This document shows, piece by piece, positions 34,855 to 42,948 of a DNA stretch of 64,000 nucleotides. Where the stretch lies: assembly GCF_000336385.2 (NCBI RefSeq), contig NZ_HG424449.1:1-64000 (forward strand), written 5' to 3'. Numbering within the stretch: position 1 is the stretch's first letter; each line of letters begins with the position of its first letter. The notes beneath the pieces were generated by a model. It was given only the letters and a program-made list of their open reading frames with translations. It made no database searches and had not been told where the DNA came from. A program made the translations under genes and the position numbers. Source of the stretch: Lysobacter antibioticus HS124 (GTDB lineage: Bacteria > Pseudomonadota > Gammaproteobacteria > Xanthomonadales > Xanthomonadaceae).

Positions 34855-34910
34855 GATAGGCGCTATTCTGATCTCGCCCCGGATACGGGGGCCCGCAGCC
34901 CCGCCTCCCG

Positions 34911-34945
34911 ACCACGAATCCCCAATCCCCAATCTCTAATCCCGG
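34911..34945 (+). repeat. CCCCAATC/GGGATT dispersed repeat, copy 1
   Basis: The run CGAATCCCCAATCCCCAATC then TCTAATCCCGG. Similar heptamer-like runs occur at 37230-37263 (opposite orientation) and 37307-37331. All are intergenic or just upstream of a start codon. Confidence 0.6.
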
Positions 34946-34953
34946 AGTCAGCC

Positions 34954-35361
34954 ATGACCGTCCAGACCTACCAAGGCAGCTGCCACTGCGGCGCGATCCG
35001 CTACGAGGTCGACCTCGACCTCGACGCCGGCACCTCGCGCTGCAATTGCTCGATCTGCACCAAGCTGCGCAAGTGGACGGCGCTGGCCAAGCCCGATGCC
35101 TTCCGCCTGCTCGCGGGCAAGCCGGAGGACATGGGCGACTACCAGTTCGGTACCTTCAGCGGCCATCATCAGTTCTGCAAGCACTGCGGCATCCACGCCT
35201 TCGGCAGCGGCGAACTCGACGTGCTCGGCGGCAAGTACTACGCCGTGAATGTGGCCTGCCTGGATGTCGACCACGCCGTACTGGCGGCGGCGCCGGTGCG
35301 TTTCATGGACGGGCTGCACAACAACTGGTTCGAAACGCCCGCGATCACCGCGCATATGTGA
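34954..35361 (+). CDS. GFA-family zinc protein (glutathione-dependent formaldehyde-activating-like)
   Basis: 135 residues, normal for the family. The zinc cysteines are visible: GSCHCGAIRYEV (about 9-20), CNCSICTK (about 30-37) and HQFCKHCGIHAF (about 72-83). The family is named after a glutathione-formaldehyde enzyme, but most members, including this one, have no proven reaction; S-hydroxymethylglutathione or a related thiol adduct is a guess. ATG 34954 has a CGGAG site. It is divergent from the WYL regulator across a palindromic operator, so its expression is probably induced by that regulator's ligand. Confidence 0.9.
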   Translation: MTVQTYQGSCHCGAIRYEVDLDLDAGTSRCNCSICTKLRKWTALAKPDAFRLLAGKPEDMGDYQFGTFSGHHQFCKHCGIHAFGSGELDVLGGKYYAVNVACLDVDHAVLAAAPVRFMDGLHNNWFETPAITAHM

Positions 35362-35428
35362 CCGCCGGGCTCGCCGCGCGCCGTCGCGCGTGCGAGTCTG
35401 GCGCGCTCCCGCCGCTGCGTTGCCGCCG

Positions 35429-35893
35429 ATGGATACCGAAGCCCTCAAACGCTGGTGCCGCGCCTATCCCGGCGCGGTCGAAACGCTGCATGCGGCGCCG
35501 TCCAACATCCTGGTCTACAGCGCCGGCGGTAAGTTCTTCGCCTATTTCAAGACCAGCGAGCCCGAGCGCTGGCGTTTCAGCATCAAGGTCACGCCCGAGC
35601 GCTTCGTCGAGCTGACCGACATGCCGGGCGCCAAACCCGCGCGGTTCATGGGCCGCCACCATTGGGTCACCATCGTCGATGTGCGCCGGCTGCCGGACGA
35701 TTACCTGGCCGAACTGGTCGACTGGTCGTACCGGCGCGCGCTGGGCAATCTCAGCCGCAAGCGTCAGGCCGAGGTGTTGGCCGATGCCGACGAAGCGCAG
35801 CGCGCGCGGCTCAGCCCGATCGCGCCGCCGAAAGCTCGCCCAAGACTCGTAAGCCCGCGTCCACCCGGTCGTCGAGCGGGTGGCCGTAGTTGA
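35429..35893 (+). CDS. MmcQ/YjbR-family protein
   Basis: 154 residues. The YjbR fold (about 1-115) has MDTEALKRWCRAYPGAVE at the start, KFFAYFKTSEPERWRFSIKV and the HHWVTIVD region near 75-85, with WSYRRALGNL closing the domain. Members bind DNA in solved structures, but cell function is unclear. The last 35 or so residues are an Arg/Pro-rich tail that lies antisense to the C-terminus of the MocR gene (83 bases of overlap), so the tail may simply be read-through to the first stop. ATG 35429 starts at the family's usual point; its ribosome site is weak. Confidence 0.75.
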   Translation: MDTEALKRWCRAYPGAVETLHAAPSNILVYSAGGKFFAYFKTSEPERWRFSIKVTPERFVELTDMPGAKPARFMGRHHWVTIVDVRRLPDDYLAELVDWSYRRALGNLSRKRQAEVLADADEAQRARLSPIAPPKARPRLVSPRPPGRRAGGRS

Positions 35894-37229
35894 GCCGCAA
35901 GCAATGACGGTAACCGCGATGCGCGGAGAAGATCGGTCCCGGCGCGACGCTGATGCCGCGCTGAGCGGCCTGGCGCTGGATCCATAGCGCGTCGCGGTCC
36001 GGCGGCAGTTCGATCCACAGGAAGTAGCCGCCGTCCGGGCGGGTGACCCGGGTGCCGGCGGGAAAGTGTTGCGCCACCGCCCGCAGATACGCGGCCTGTT
36101 GCTGGGCCAGGGTTTTGCGCAACCCGCGCAGGTGCCGCTCGTAGCTGCCGCGTTGCAGATAGCGCGCGATCGCCAACTGCGCCGGCACGCAGGTGGCCAG
36201 GGTGTGGGTCAGCTTGAGTCGCGCCACTTGCTGCGCGTAGCGTCCCGGCGCGGCCCAGCCGATCCGGTAGCCGGGCGCCAGGGTCTTGGAGAACGACGAG
36301 CAGTGCAGCACCAGGCCGCGGGTGTCGAAGGCCTTGGCCGGGCGCGGACGCTGCGCGCCGAAATGCAGTTCGCCGTAGACGTCGTCCTCGATCAAGGGCA
36401 GTTCGTGCCGCGCCAGCAGTTCGACCAGCTCGCGGGTCTTCGCTTCGGGCAGGCTGGCGCCGAGCGGATTCTGGAAACGGGTCATCAGCCAGCAGGCCTT
36501 GGGCGCGTGGCGGCGGATCGCCGCGTCGAGCGCGCCCAGGTCGATGCCTTCGCGCGGATGGGTCGGCACCTCGACCGCGCGCAGACCGTACCGTTCCAGG
36601 GTCTGCAATGCGACGTAGAAACAGGGCGACTCCACCAGCACCGCATCGCCCGGACGGGTGGTCGCGGCGATGCACAGGTTCAGCGCTTCGATCGCGCCGT
36701 TGCAGATCACCAGGTCGCCGGCGCCCAGGTCGACGCCTTCGACCCGGTAGCGCAGGGCGATGTGGCGGCGCAGTTCGGACTTGCCCGGGGTCAGATCGTC
36801 GACGGTACTGCGCGGGTCCAAGTGCACCGCCTCGTGCGCCATCGCCCGGCCGAGCCGGGCCAGCGGGAACAGGCCCGGACTGAGGAACGCCGACCCCAGC
36901 GGCACCACCTCGCGCGCCATCGCCGATTCCAGCACCTCGAACACCAGCGCACTGATGTCGACCGGGCGGGACTCGCCGTCCGGCGCCGAGGCCGCATCCG
37001 GCTCCGGCGGCAAGGGCTCAGGCGCGGCGCGCACGTAATAGCCCGAGCGCGGCCGCGGTTGCACGAGTCCTTGCGCCTCCAGCAGGTAGTAGGCCTGAAA
37101 CACGGTCGCGGCACTGACCCCGCGCGCCGCCCGGGTCTCGCGCACCGAGGGCAAACGCTGCCCCGGCCGCAGCAACCCCTGCCGGATCGAGCGCGCGATG
37201 TCGTCGGCGAGGGCTTGGTAGCGTTTCAC
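35811..37229 (-). CDS. MocR/PdxR-type GntR regulator with aminotransferase domain
   Basis: 472 residues. The N-terminal GntR winged HTH (about 1-70) has RSIRQGLLRPGQRLPSVRETRAARGVSAATVFQAYYLLEAQGL. The rest is a class-I aminotransferase fold (about 115-465), with the PLP lysine in SSFSKTLAPGYRIGW. MocR regulators bind PLP and often an amino compound. The gene faces the small membrane-protein pair at 37443-38008 across a region with direct repeats (37345 and 37384), the usual type of MocR binding site. It could control those genes or itself; no PLP synthase gene is nearby, so a PdxR role is not supported. Confidence 0.9.
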   Translation of the reverse strand: MKRYQALADDIARSIRQGLLRPGQRLPSVRETRAARGVSAATVFQAYYLLEAQGLVQPRPRSGYYVRAAPEPLPPEPDAASAPDGESRPVDISALVFEVLESAMAREVVPLGSAFLSPGLFPLARLGRAMAHEAVHLDPRSTVDDLTPGKSELRRHIALRYRVEGVDLGAGDLVICNGAIEALNLCIAATTRPGDAVLVESPCFYVALQTLERYGLRAVEVPTHPREGIDLGALDAAIRRHAPKACWLMTRFQNPLGASLPEAKTRELVELLARHELPLIEDDVYGELHFGAQRPRPAKAFDTRGLVLHCSSFSKTLAPGYRIGWAAPGRYAQQVARLKLTHTLATCVPAQLAIARYLQRGSYERHLRGLRKTLAQQQAAYLRAVAQHFPAGTRVTRPDGGYFLWIELPPDRDALWIQRQAAQRGISVAPGPIFSAHRGYRHCLRLNYGHPLDDRVDAGLRVLGELSAARSG

Positions 37230-37263
37230 GGGATTCGGGATTCGGGATTGGGGATTGGGGGTT
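37230..37263 (-). repeat. CCCCAATC/GGGATT dispersed repeat, copy 2
   Basis: GGGATTCGGGATTCGGGATT then GGGGATTGGGGGTT directly upstream of the MocR start codon. Same family as 34911-34945 and 37307-37331. Confidence 0.6.
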
Positions 37264-37306
37264 GGCGAAGGTCTGCCGCCGGTGCGGCCGCGTTTGCTCT
37301 AGCTAA

Positions 37307-37331
37307 TGCCCAATCCCGAATCCCCAATCTC
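37307..37331 (+). repeat. CCCCAATC/GGGATT dispersed repeat, copy 3
   Basis: GCCCAATCCCGAATCCCCAA followed by TCTC. It lies in the MocR/membrane-protein intergenic region, inverted relative to copy 2, so the two could form a stem. Confidence 0.55.
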
Positions 37332-37344
37332 AGCCATCCAACAG

Positions 37345-37397
37345 ACTGATCCGGTTTTTTGAGCAAAATCTGAGTCTACGCCAACTGATCCGATTGG
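37345..37397. promoter_or_regulatory. Direct repeats, probable MocR operator
   Basis: ACTGATCCG occurs at 37345-37353 and again at 37384-37392, 39 bases apart, between the divergent MocR and membrane-protein genes. The second copy sits inside CCAA-N9-TTGG (37382-37398). MocR-type regulators typically bind spaced direct repeats. Confidence 0.45.
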
Positions 37398-37442
37398 CGG
37401 ACAGTGGCTCCCGCAGCCAAAGCTGCGCGAATGCCCGCGCTC

Positions 37443-37805
37443 ATGAACCCGCAAGTCGAACTCAATCTGGCGCTGATCCTGTTCATCCCCTGGTTCTCGA
37501 TCCTGGCCTGGCTGTTCTGGGCCTATCCGCGCCAGCCGCGCGGCGGGGCCCGCAGCGCCTTCGATGCCGCCAGTCTGATCCTCGCCACCTTGGCCGCGGG
37601 CTGGGGCATGCATTGGGGGTTCTACAACGCCGATCCGCAGGCCGGTGCGATCTGGAAACAGGTGTTGGCGACCTCGGTCGCCTACGGCCTGTTCCTCGCG
37701 GTCATGACCGCGGCGCTGATCCTGCGCTGGCGCTGGTTGCGTCGCCGCGCGGCGACCGCCGCCTCTTTCTCCTCGCGCCCGCTCGCGGGCAAGGCCGAAC
37801 CATGA
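37443..37805 (+). CDS. Small inner-membrane protein, three predicted TM segments
   Basis: 120 residues. Hydrophobic segments near 8-28 (LALILFIPWFSILAWLFWAYP), 42-60 and 74-95 (VLATSVAYGLFLAVMTAALIL). A basic cluster RWRWLRRR follows TM3. It has no family I recognise. The start is ATG 37443; ATG 37431 is an alternative and neither has a strong ribosome site. The stop overlaps the start of the DUF2909-like gene by ATGA, so the two are translated together. They are divergent from the MocR regulator. Function unknown. Confidence 0.65.
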   Translation: MNPQVELNLALILFIPWFSILAWLFWAYPRQPRGGARSAFDAASLILATLAAGWGMHWGFYNADPQAGAIWKQVLATSVAYGLFLAVMTAALILRWRWLRRRAATAASFSSRPLAGKAEP

Positions 37806-38008
37806 AAATCCTGTTCGTCGCCGCGTTCATGGCGGTGATCCTCTACAACCTCGGCGCCGGCCTGTACTACATGCTGGTCGACAAAGGCAGCAGCAAGCGC
37901 ACGGTCGATGCGCTGACCCGGCGCATCGGGTTTTCGATCGCGCTGATCGCCCTGGTCGTGGTCGGCATCCTCACCGGCGTGGTCCAGCCGCACGGCGTCG
38001 GCGCCTGA
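37802..38008 (+). CDS. DUF2909-like twin-transmembrane protein
   Basis: 68 residues with two TM helices (about 3-24 and 45-62) joined by the conserved basic loop DKGSSKRTVDALTRRIG. This matches the 'twin transmembrane' DUF2909 proteins, which are often found near cytochrome c oxidase genes. Here the only partner is the 120-residue membrane protein, with which it shares an ATGA overlap. Function is unknown; an accessory role in respiratory membrane complexes is only suggested by family context elsewhere. Confidence 0.8.
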   Translation: MKILFVAAFMAVILYNLGAGLYYMLVDKGSSKRTVDALTRRIGFSIALIALVVVGILTGVVQPHGVGA

Positions 38009-38057
38009 GCCGCCGGTGCGGGCTAAGCTGTCGGCCCGCCCGCGCCGAAGCCTCGCG

Positions 38058-38438
38058 ATGACCTCTGCCCGCATCGTCCGCCAGGACGAACATGCCGAGT
38101 ACTACTTCCAGGAACGCTGCCACATCCTGGAATGGTGGAACCATCCCGACGACCCGCAGGCCTCGATCGCGCGCGCCCGGGTCGAGCCGGGCACGACCAC
38201 CCGCCTGCACCGCTTGCTCGGCACCACCGAGCGCTATCTGATCCTGGCCGGCCGCGGCCGGGTCGAGGTCGGCGATCTGGCCCCGATCGAGGTCGGGGCC
38301 GGCGACGTAGCGGTGATCCCGCCCGGCGTGGCGCAACGCATCGTCAACATCGGCGACGAGGATCTGCTGTTCGCGGCGATCTGCACCCCGCGCTTCGTGC
38401 CCGAGTGCTACGAAGACCTCGATGCGGAGGGCGAATGA
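38058..38438 (+). CDS. Single-domain cupin protein
   Basis: 126 residues, a small cupin. Motif 1 region is PGTTTRLHRLLGTTERYLILAGRGRVEVG (about 47-75), motif 2 is GDVAVIPPGVAQRIVNIG (about 87-104). Possible metal ligands are His54 and Glu60; the motif-2 histidine seems replaced by Gln, so the metal site may be incomplete. The start has a weak ribosome site. The stop overlaps the ADP-ribosylglycohydrolase start by ATGA, so the two are coupled. A sensor or small-molecule isomerase role is possible; nothing more specific can be said. Confidence 0.8.
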   Translation: MTSARIVRQDEHAEYYFQERCHILEWWNHPDDPQASIARARVEPGTTTRLHRLLGTTERYLILAGRGRVEVGDLAPIEVGAGDVAVIPPGVAQRIVNIGDEDLLFAAICTPRFVPECYEDLDAEGE

Positions 38439-39382
38439 GCGCGACCCGGCCGGATTTGCGCGCGCGCTACCTGGGCAGCCTGCTGGGACTGGCCTGCGGC
38501 GACGCGGTCGGCACCACGGTCGAGTTCAGCGCGCGCGGCAGTTTCGCGCCGCTGCGCGACATGACCGGCGGCGGACCGTTTCGGCTGCAGGCCGGGCAGT
38601 GGACCGACGACACCTCGATGGCGCTGTGCCTGGGGGCGAGCCTGATCCACTGTCGCGGTTTCGACGCGCGCGACCAGATGAACCGCTATTGCAACTGGCG
38701 CGCGCACGGCTATCTCAGCAGCACCGGCGAGTGCTTCGACATCGGCGCGACCGTGAGCGCGGCCTTGGATCGCTATCTGCGCGAAGGCGATCCCTATGCC
38801 GGCGACCCGGGCCCGCGCGCCGCCGGCAACGGCGCGCTGATGCGGCTGGCGCCGGTGCCGATGCGGTATCGCGCCGATGCCGAGGCCTGCCGGCACTACG
38901 CGGCCGAATCCACCCGCACCACTCACGGCGCAGCCGAAGCGCTGGACGCTTCGCGCCTGTTCGCGATGCAGTTGCGCGCCGCATTGCTCGGCGCCGGCAA
39001 GGAGGCGGTGCTGACCCCGGCGATGCCGGCGCCGCAGAGCCCGTCGATCGCCGCGCTGCACGCGCGCGACTATGCCGGCAAGCGCGAGGACGAGATCGCC
39101 GGTACCGGCTACAGCGTGCGGTCGCTGGAAGCGGCGCTGTGGTGTTTCCTGCACACCGACGACTACGCTTCGGCAGTGCTGCGCGCGGCCAACCTGGGCG
39201 AGGACGCCGACACCACCGCGGCGATCTGCGGCCAGTTGGCCGGCGCTTACTACGGCGTGGAAGCGATCCCTGCGGCCTGGCGCGAGCGCTTGGCGATGCG
39301 GGCGGAGATCGAGGCGATGGCCTTGGAATTGCTGGCGCTGGCGGAAAGCGGCATCGCCGGCGGGGCCACGCCCACGCACTGA
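38435..39382 (+). CDS. ADP-ribosylglycohydrolase-family protein
   Basis: 315 residues, all-helical DraG/ARH fold. The magnesium-binding motifs are present: GDAVGTTVEF (about 20-29), WTDDTSMALCLG (about 52-63), THGAAEALDASR (about 169-180) and GEDADTTAAICGQLAGAYYG (about 262-281). Such enzymes remove ADP-ribose from proteins or nucleic acids, or hydrolyse related N-glycosides. GGAGGG lies just before the start. It is coupled to the preceding cupin gene by an ATGA overlap. No matching ADP-ribosyltransferase or NAD-depleting toxin is visible nearby, so the substrate is open. Confidence 0.9.
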   Translation: MSATRPDLRARYLGSLLGLACGDAVGTTVEFSARGSFAPLRDMTGGGPFRLQAGQWTDDTSMALCLGASLIHCRGFDARDQMNRYCNWRAHGYLSSTGECFDIGATVSAALDRYLREGDPYAGDPGPRAAGNGALMRLAPVPMRYRADAEACRHYAAESTRTTHGAAEALDASRLFAMQLRAALLGAGKEAVLTPAMPAPQSPSIAALHARDYAGKREDEIAGTGYSVRSLEAALWCFLHTDDYASAVLRAANLGEDADTTAAICGQLAGAYYGVEAIPAAWRERLAMRAEIEAMALELLALAESGIAGGATPTH

Positions 39383-39573
39383 GTTCCGCGGCGGTCGCCG
39401 CCGGCGCGGCTCGGGCCGGGGCCGCGCTTGGCCCGGTATCGGGGCGAAGAACGTTAGCTTCCAAGACGCGGAGCGCAGACCGTCGATAGCCCCGCACAGC
39501 GCGGAACGATTCGTTCGAGCCGATGCCATGCGGCATCGTAAAACTCAAACCACAGACGCCGTCGAGGACTGCC

Positions 39574-40089
39574 ATGCGCGCACCCGTCACGCTCGGACAC
39601 TCCGGGGCCTGCGCCGCCCGCCGGCACGCCCGGGCCCTTGCGGCGCTCCTGATCGGATACGCATCGCTCGGCTCGGCTCAGGACACGACCCGGTCGGGCC
39701 CGCTGTTCGATGAGCTTGCAGGCATGGACAAGCAACTGTTCGACGCCGCTTTCGTCAGCTGCGACGCGGACAGGTTCCGGGCGATCTTCACCGCCGACGC
39801 GGAGTTCTATCACGACCGCACGGGTGCGGCGGTCGGCGAAGACGTCCGAACGCTGAAGTCGTGTCCGCGCGACAACGGCGTCACCCGCACCCTGATGCCC
39901 GGAAGTCTGGAGGTCTACCCGATGAAGGGCTACGGCGCTGTCCAGATCGGGCGCCATGTCTTCGCCCGCAAAGGCGAGCCGGGCTCGGAAGTCGCCAAAT
40001 TCGTGCACCTGTGGAAGCAGGAGAACGGGGTCTGGCGCTTGGCGAGGGTGCTGAGCTTCGATCATCGGCCTTCGACGCCGCCGCCTTAG
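39574..40089 (+). CDS. Exported NTF2-like (DUF4440) protein
   Basis: 171 residues. The start at 39574 is chosen because GAGGA precedes it and it opens a basic leader and hydrophobic stretch (ALAALLIGYASLGSAQ) that looks like a signal peptide. The mature domain (about 50-165) is NTF2-like: LAGMDKQLFDAAFVSCDADRFRAIFTADAEFYHD, then KFVHLWKQENGVWRLARVLSFDHRP. Such folds bind small molecules or act as enzymes or scaffolds; no catalytic residues can be assigned. It stands alone, followed by convergent-gene hairpins at 40123 and 40251. Confidence 0.8.
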   Translation: MRAPVTLGHSGACAARRHARALAALLIGYASLGSAQDTTRSGPLFDELAGMDKQLFDAAFVSCDADRFRAIFTADAEFYHDRTGAAVGEDVRTLKSCPRDNGVTRTLMPGSLEVYPMKGYGAVQIGRHVFARKGEPGSEVAKFVHLWKQENGVWRLARVLSFDHRPSTPPP

Positions 40090-40122
40090 GTTCGGGCGTG
40101 ACGGCAACGGCAAATTCCCCTG

Positions 40123-40141
40123 CCCCCTTTTTCAACGGGGG
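40123..40141. repeat. CCCCCTTTTT/GGGGG hairpin element, copy A
   Basis: CCCCCTTTTTCAACGGGGG, imperfect hairpin downstream of the NTF2-like gene. It lies 110 bases from an almost perfect copy (B). A similar sequence is found at 62551-62579. All are between convergent genes, so they may act as terminators, and they form a dispersed family. Confidence 0.55.
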
Positions 40142-40250
40142 AACGGCAAAGGCAGGCGGCTTCAGCGGGAAAGTACGCCGGCGACGATGGACCATTCAAG
40201 CACTATGCCCGCGCTCGGCGTCGTCGCATATTCGCGTCGTAACCGCTGTT

Positions 40251-40270
40251 CCCCCTTTTGAAAAGGGGGG
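40251..40270. repeat. CCCCCTTTTGAAAAGGGGG hairpin element, copy B
   Basis: A near-perfect palindrome (CCCCCTTTT / AAAAGGGGG around a central G), 80 bases from the stop of the GH35 gene. On the minus strand it would form a GC stem with T-rich content and could end the eight-gene operon. Confidence 0.6.
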
Positions 40271-40350
40271 GGTTGTTCTTCGCCCCGCAGGCGCGACGAA
40301 ACCCGCAGCGGACATCGCGCAAGCCCGCCGAGGCGGCCTGCGTCGCCGCC

Positions 40351-42237
40351 TCAGCGCTTGGCCGGCTTCAAGCCGTCCGGATCGGTCGCGTACACCGGGT
40401 CGGCCAGCCCCTGCAGGCTGCGCGCGCCGGCGTCGCCCTCGACTTCGAACACCACCACCTCGTTGCGGCCCCGGCGCAGCCAGGGCGCCGGCACGAACAG
40501 GGTCTGTTGCGGGCCGATCTTCCAGTAGCGGCCGAGGTGATGGCCGTTGACCCAGACGTGGCCCTTGCCCCAGCCGCGGGTGTCGAGGAAGGTGCTGCCG
40601 ACGCGTTCGAGCTGGAAGCCGCCGCGCCAGAAACGCGAGCCGGCCGGCGCGCCGGCTGCGGTCTTGGCGTAGCGCAGGCCGGACAGGTCGCTCAGCGGCA
40701 GCGGGTAGTGGGTCCAGTCGTACAGCGCGCGGCCGCCGACCGAGACCGAGCGGGTGATGCCTTTGCGCTCCTCGTCCAGGCGCGTGCCGAAGTTGATCCG
40801 GCCCATGTTCTCGACCAACAGATCGAGCCGCTGGCCCGGCTTCAACCCGGCATCGAGTTCGCGCTCGCCGAAGCGGCGGTCCAGCGTGCCCGCAGGCGCG
40901 CCGTCGGCGAACACGCTGGCGTAGTCGCGCACCTCGTCGACGCTGAGCTTGCCCTGCGCGCCGGCCGGCACGGTGTTGCGGTAGAGCACGAAGCCGTAGT
41001 TCTGCTGCAGGTCTTCCATCGTCCGCGGCAGCTGCGCCGATACCGGCCGGCTCAACGCCGGCAACGCATCCCACAGCGATGCCGATTCGCTCAGGACGAA
41101 GCGCGGCACCGCGATGGTCGCCGCGGCCGGCGCAGGCAGCGGCGGCAAGGTCTCGCCGGCCGGCAGATGGCGGCCGATGACCTCGCGCAAGGCATGGAAT
41201 TTCGGCGTGAGCCGACCGGCCTCGTCGACCGGCGCGTCGTAGTCGTAGCTGGTGGTATCGGGCTGGTAGGGCTGGTCGCGGCTGTAGTTCGCGCCGGCCA
41301 TCCAGCCGAAGCTGGTGCCGCCGTGGAACATGTACAGGTTGAACGAGATGCCGCGATCGAGGAACCAGTCGACGGTGCGCGCGGCGCGCTCCAGCGGCGT
41401 GGTGTGGTGCTGCTCGCCCCAGTGGTCGAACCAGCCGGCCCAGTACTCGCCGACCATGCGCGGGCCGCCGGGACGGAAGGCCTTGAGGTGGGCGAACGCG
41501 GCTTCGGCGTCGGCGACGTCGCCGTCGAAGTTGATCACCGCGGCGACCTCGGGCAACGGGCCGCCTTCGAAGTAGTGCGGGCCGGCGCCGTCGGAGGTGA
41601 ACAGCGGCAGGTCGAAGCCGGCCTCGATCATCTGTCGCTTGGCGGTGGCCATGTAGTCGCGGTCGCGGCCGTAGGAGCCGTATTCGTTCTCGACCTGCAT
41701 CATCAGGATCGGGCCGCCGCGCGTGCTCAGCAGCGGGCCGAGTTCCTGGTGCACGCGGCGCAGATAGCGTTCGCCGGCGGCCAGGTAGCGCGGGTCCATG
41801 CTGCGCACGCGCAGTCCGGGCGTGCGCAGCAGCCAGGCCGGATAGCCGCCGAAGTCGAGCTCGGTGCAGATGTAAGGACCGGGGCGGACGATCACGTCCA
41901 GGCCTTCCTCGGCGGCGGTGCGCACGAACGCGGCGATGTCCAGATTGCCGCTGAAGTCGAAGCGGCCGGGTTCGGGTTCGTGCAGGTTCCAGAACACGTA
42001 GGTGGTGACCGTGTTGAGGCCCATGGCTTTCGCCTGGCGCAGACGTTCGCGCCAGAACTCGCGCGGTATGCGCGGATAATGCATTTCGCCGGAGCGGATC
42101 AGGTGCGGCCTGCCGTCGAGCAGGAAGCGGTCGCCGTCGATGGCGAAGCGCGGCGCGGCCGCGGCCTGCGTCGGCAGGGCGAGGGCCAGCCCGAGCAGGG
42201 CTGCGGCGAGAGAACGCGAAACGGACATCGACGACAT
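40351..42237 (-). CDS. GH35 beta-galactosidase, exported
   Basis: 628 residues. Signal peptide (about 1-28, ALLGLALALPTQAAAA). The GH35 barrel (about 30-340) has HYPRIPREFWRERLRQAKAMGLN, the acid/base Glu185 in QVENEYGSYG and the nucleophile Glu264 in RMVGEYWAGWFDHWG. C-terminal beta-sandwich domains (about 400-620) are typical. It removes terminal beta-galactose from glycans in the periplasm or outside. It is the last gene of the minus-strand operon, 36 bases after dgoA. With the GH109-type enzyme it could take apart Gal-beta-GalNAc-alpha (core-1) glycans; that pairing is inferred. Confidence 0.93.
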   Translation of the reverse strand: MSSMSVSRSLAAALLGLALALPTQAAAAPRFAIDGDRFLLDGRPHLIRSGEMHYPRIPREFWRERLRQAKAMGLNTVTTYVFWNLHEPEPGRFDFSGNLDIAAFVRTAAEEGLDVIVRPGPYICTELDFGGYPAWLLRTPGLRVRSMDPRYLAAGERYLRRVHQELGPLLSTRGGPILMMQVENEYGSYGRDRDYMATAKRQMIEAGFDLPLFTSDGAGPHYFEGGPLPEVAAVINFDGDVADAEAAFAHLKAFRPGGPRMVGEYWAGWFDHWGEQHHTTPLERAARTVDWFLDRGISFNLYMFHGGTSFGWMAGANYSRDQPYQPDTTSYDYDAPVDEAGRLTPKFHALREVIGRHLPAGETLPPLPAPAAATIAVPRFVLSESASLWDALPALSRPVSAQLPRTMEDLQQNYGFVLYRNTVPAGAQGKLSVDEVRDYASVFADGAPAGTLDRRFGERELDAGLKPGQRLDLLVENMGRINFGTRLDEERKGITRSVSVGGRALYDWTHYPLPLSDLSGLRYAKTAAGAPAGSRFWRGGFQLERVGSTFLDTRGWGKGHVWVNGHHLGRYWKIGPQQTLFVPAPWLRRGRNEVVVFEVEGDAGARSLQGLADPVYATDPDGLKPAKR

Positions 42238-42273
42238 GCGCGGAGGCTCCGGCCTAGCGGTTGGGGGATGACG

Positions 42274-42948
42274 TCAGCGCGGCGCGCGCCGTGCGGCCTC
42301 GGTCTCGCGCCAGGCCTGGTTGAAGCCGTGCGCGATCTGAGCGACCTGCGCGGCGCTGCGGCCGGGACGGTACAAACTGCCGCCGATGCCGAAGCCGGTC
42401 GCGCCGGCTTTGCGCCAAACTGCGAGGAGGTCGGTATGGATGCCGCCGACCGGCAGTACCGCGGCGTCGGCCGGCAACACCGCACGCGATGCGGCGAGCA
42501 TGGCCGGACCCAGCGCGTCGGCCGGGAACAGCTTGAGTGCATCGGCGCCGGCGTCGAGCGCCGCCAGGCATTCGCTGGGCGTGGCGGCGCCGGGCAGGGC
42601 GAGCAGCCCCAGCGTTTTGGCGTAGCGGATCAGCGCCGGGTCGGTGTGCGGGCACACCATCAACCGTGCGCCGACCCGCGCCAACTCGTCGACTTCGGCC
42701 GCCCGGCGCACGGTGCCCGCGCCGAGCAGGATGTCGTCGCCGTAGCGACGCTGCAGGCGGGCGATGCTGTCGAAGGCGCCGGGCGAATTCAGGGGGACCT
42801 CGATCACCCGCCAGCCGGCGTCGACCAGCGCGTCGCCGACGCCGATCGCTTCGTCGGGGGTGATGCCGCGCAGGATCGCCACGAACGGCGAGTGCGCCAG
42901 CCATGTGCGCAGAGGAGGCTGGACAGGGGGGCGGATGTCGGCGTTCAT
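42274..42948 (-). CDS. dgoA: 2-dehydro-3-deoxy-6-phosphogalactonate aldolase
   Basis: 224 residues, a class-I KDPG/KDPGal aldolase. Glu50 in RVIEVPLNSP and the Schiff-base Lys139 in DALKLFPAD are in place, with Arg27 in VAILRGIT binding the carboxylate. The VPLNSP motif points to the DgoA (galacto) branch; Eda-type enzymes usually read VTLRT there. It cleaves 2-keto-3-deoxy-6-phosphogalactonate to pyruvate and glyceraldehyde 3-phosphate in the cytoplasm. ATG 42948 overlaps the dgoK stop by ATGA. It is the last step of the proposed galactosaminate route. Confidence 0.9.
   Translation of the reverse strand: MNADIRPPVQPPLRTWLAHSPFVAILRGITPDEAIGVGDALVDAGWRVIEVPLNSPGAFDSIARLQRRYGDDILLGAGTVRRAAEVDELARVGARLMVCPHTDPALIRYAKTLGLLALPGAATPSECLAALDAGADALKLFPADALGPAMLAASRAVLPADAAVLPVGGIHTDLLAVWRKAGATGFGIGGSLYRPGRSAAQVAQIAHGFNQAWRETEAARRAPR

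Noticed and set aside
37443-38008. PLP-synthesis or amino-acid target genes for the MocR regulator
   Set aside because: Both proteins are small membrane proteins without any enzyme motif, so a PdxR-type role is not supported.
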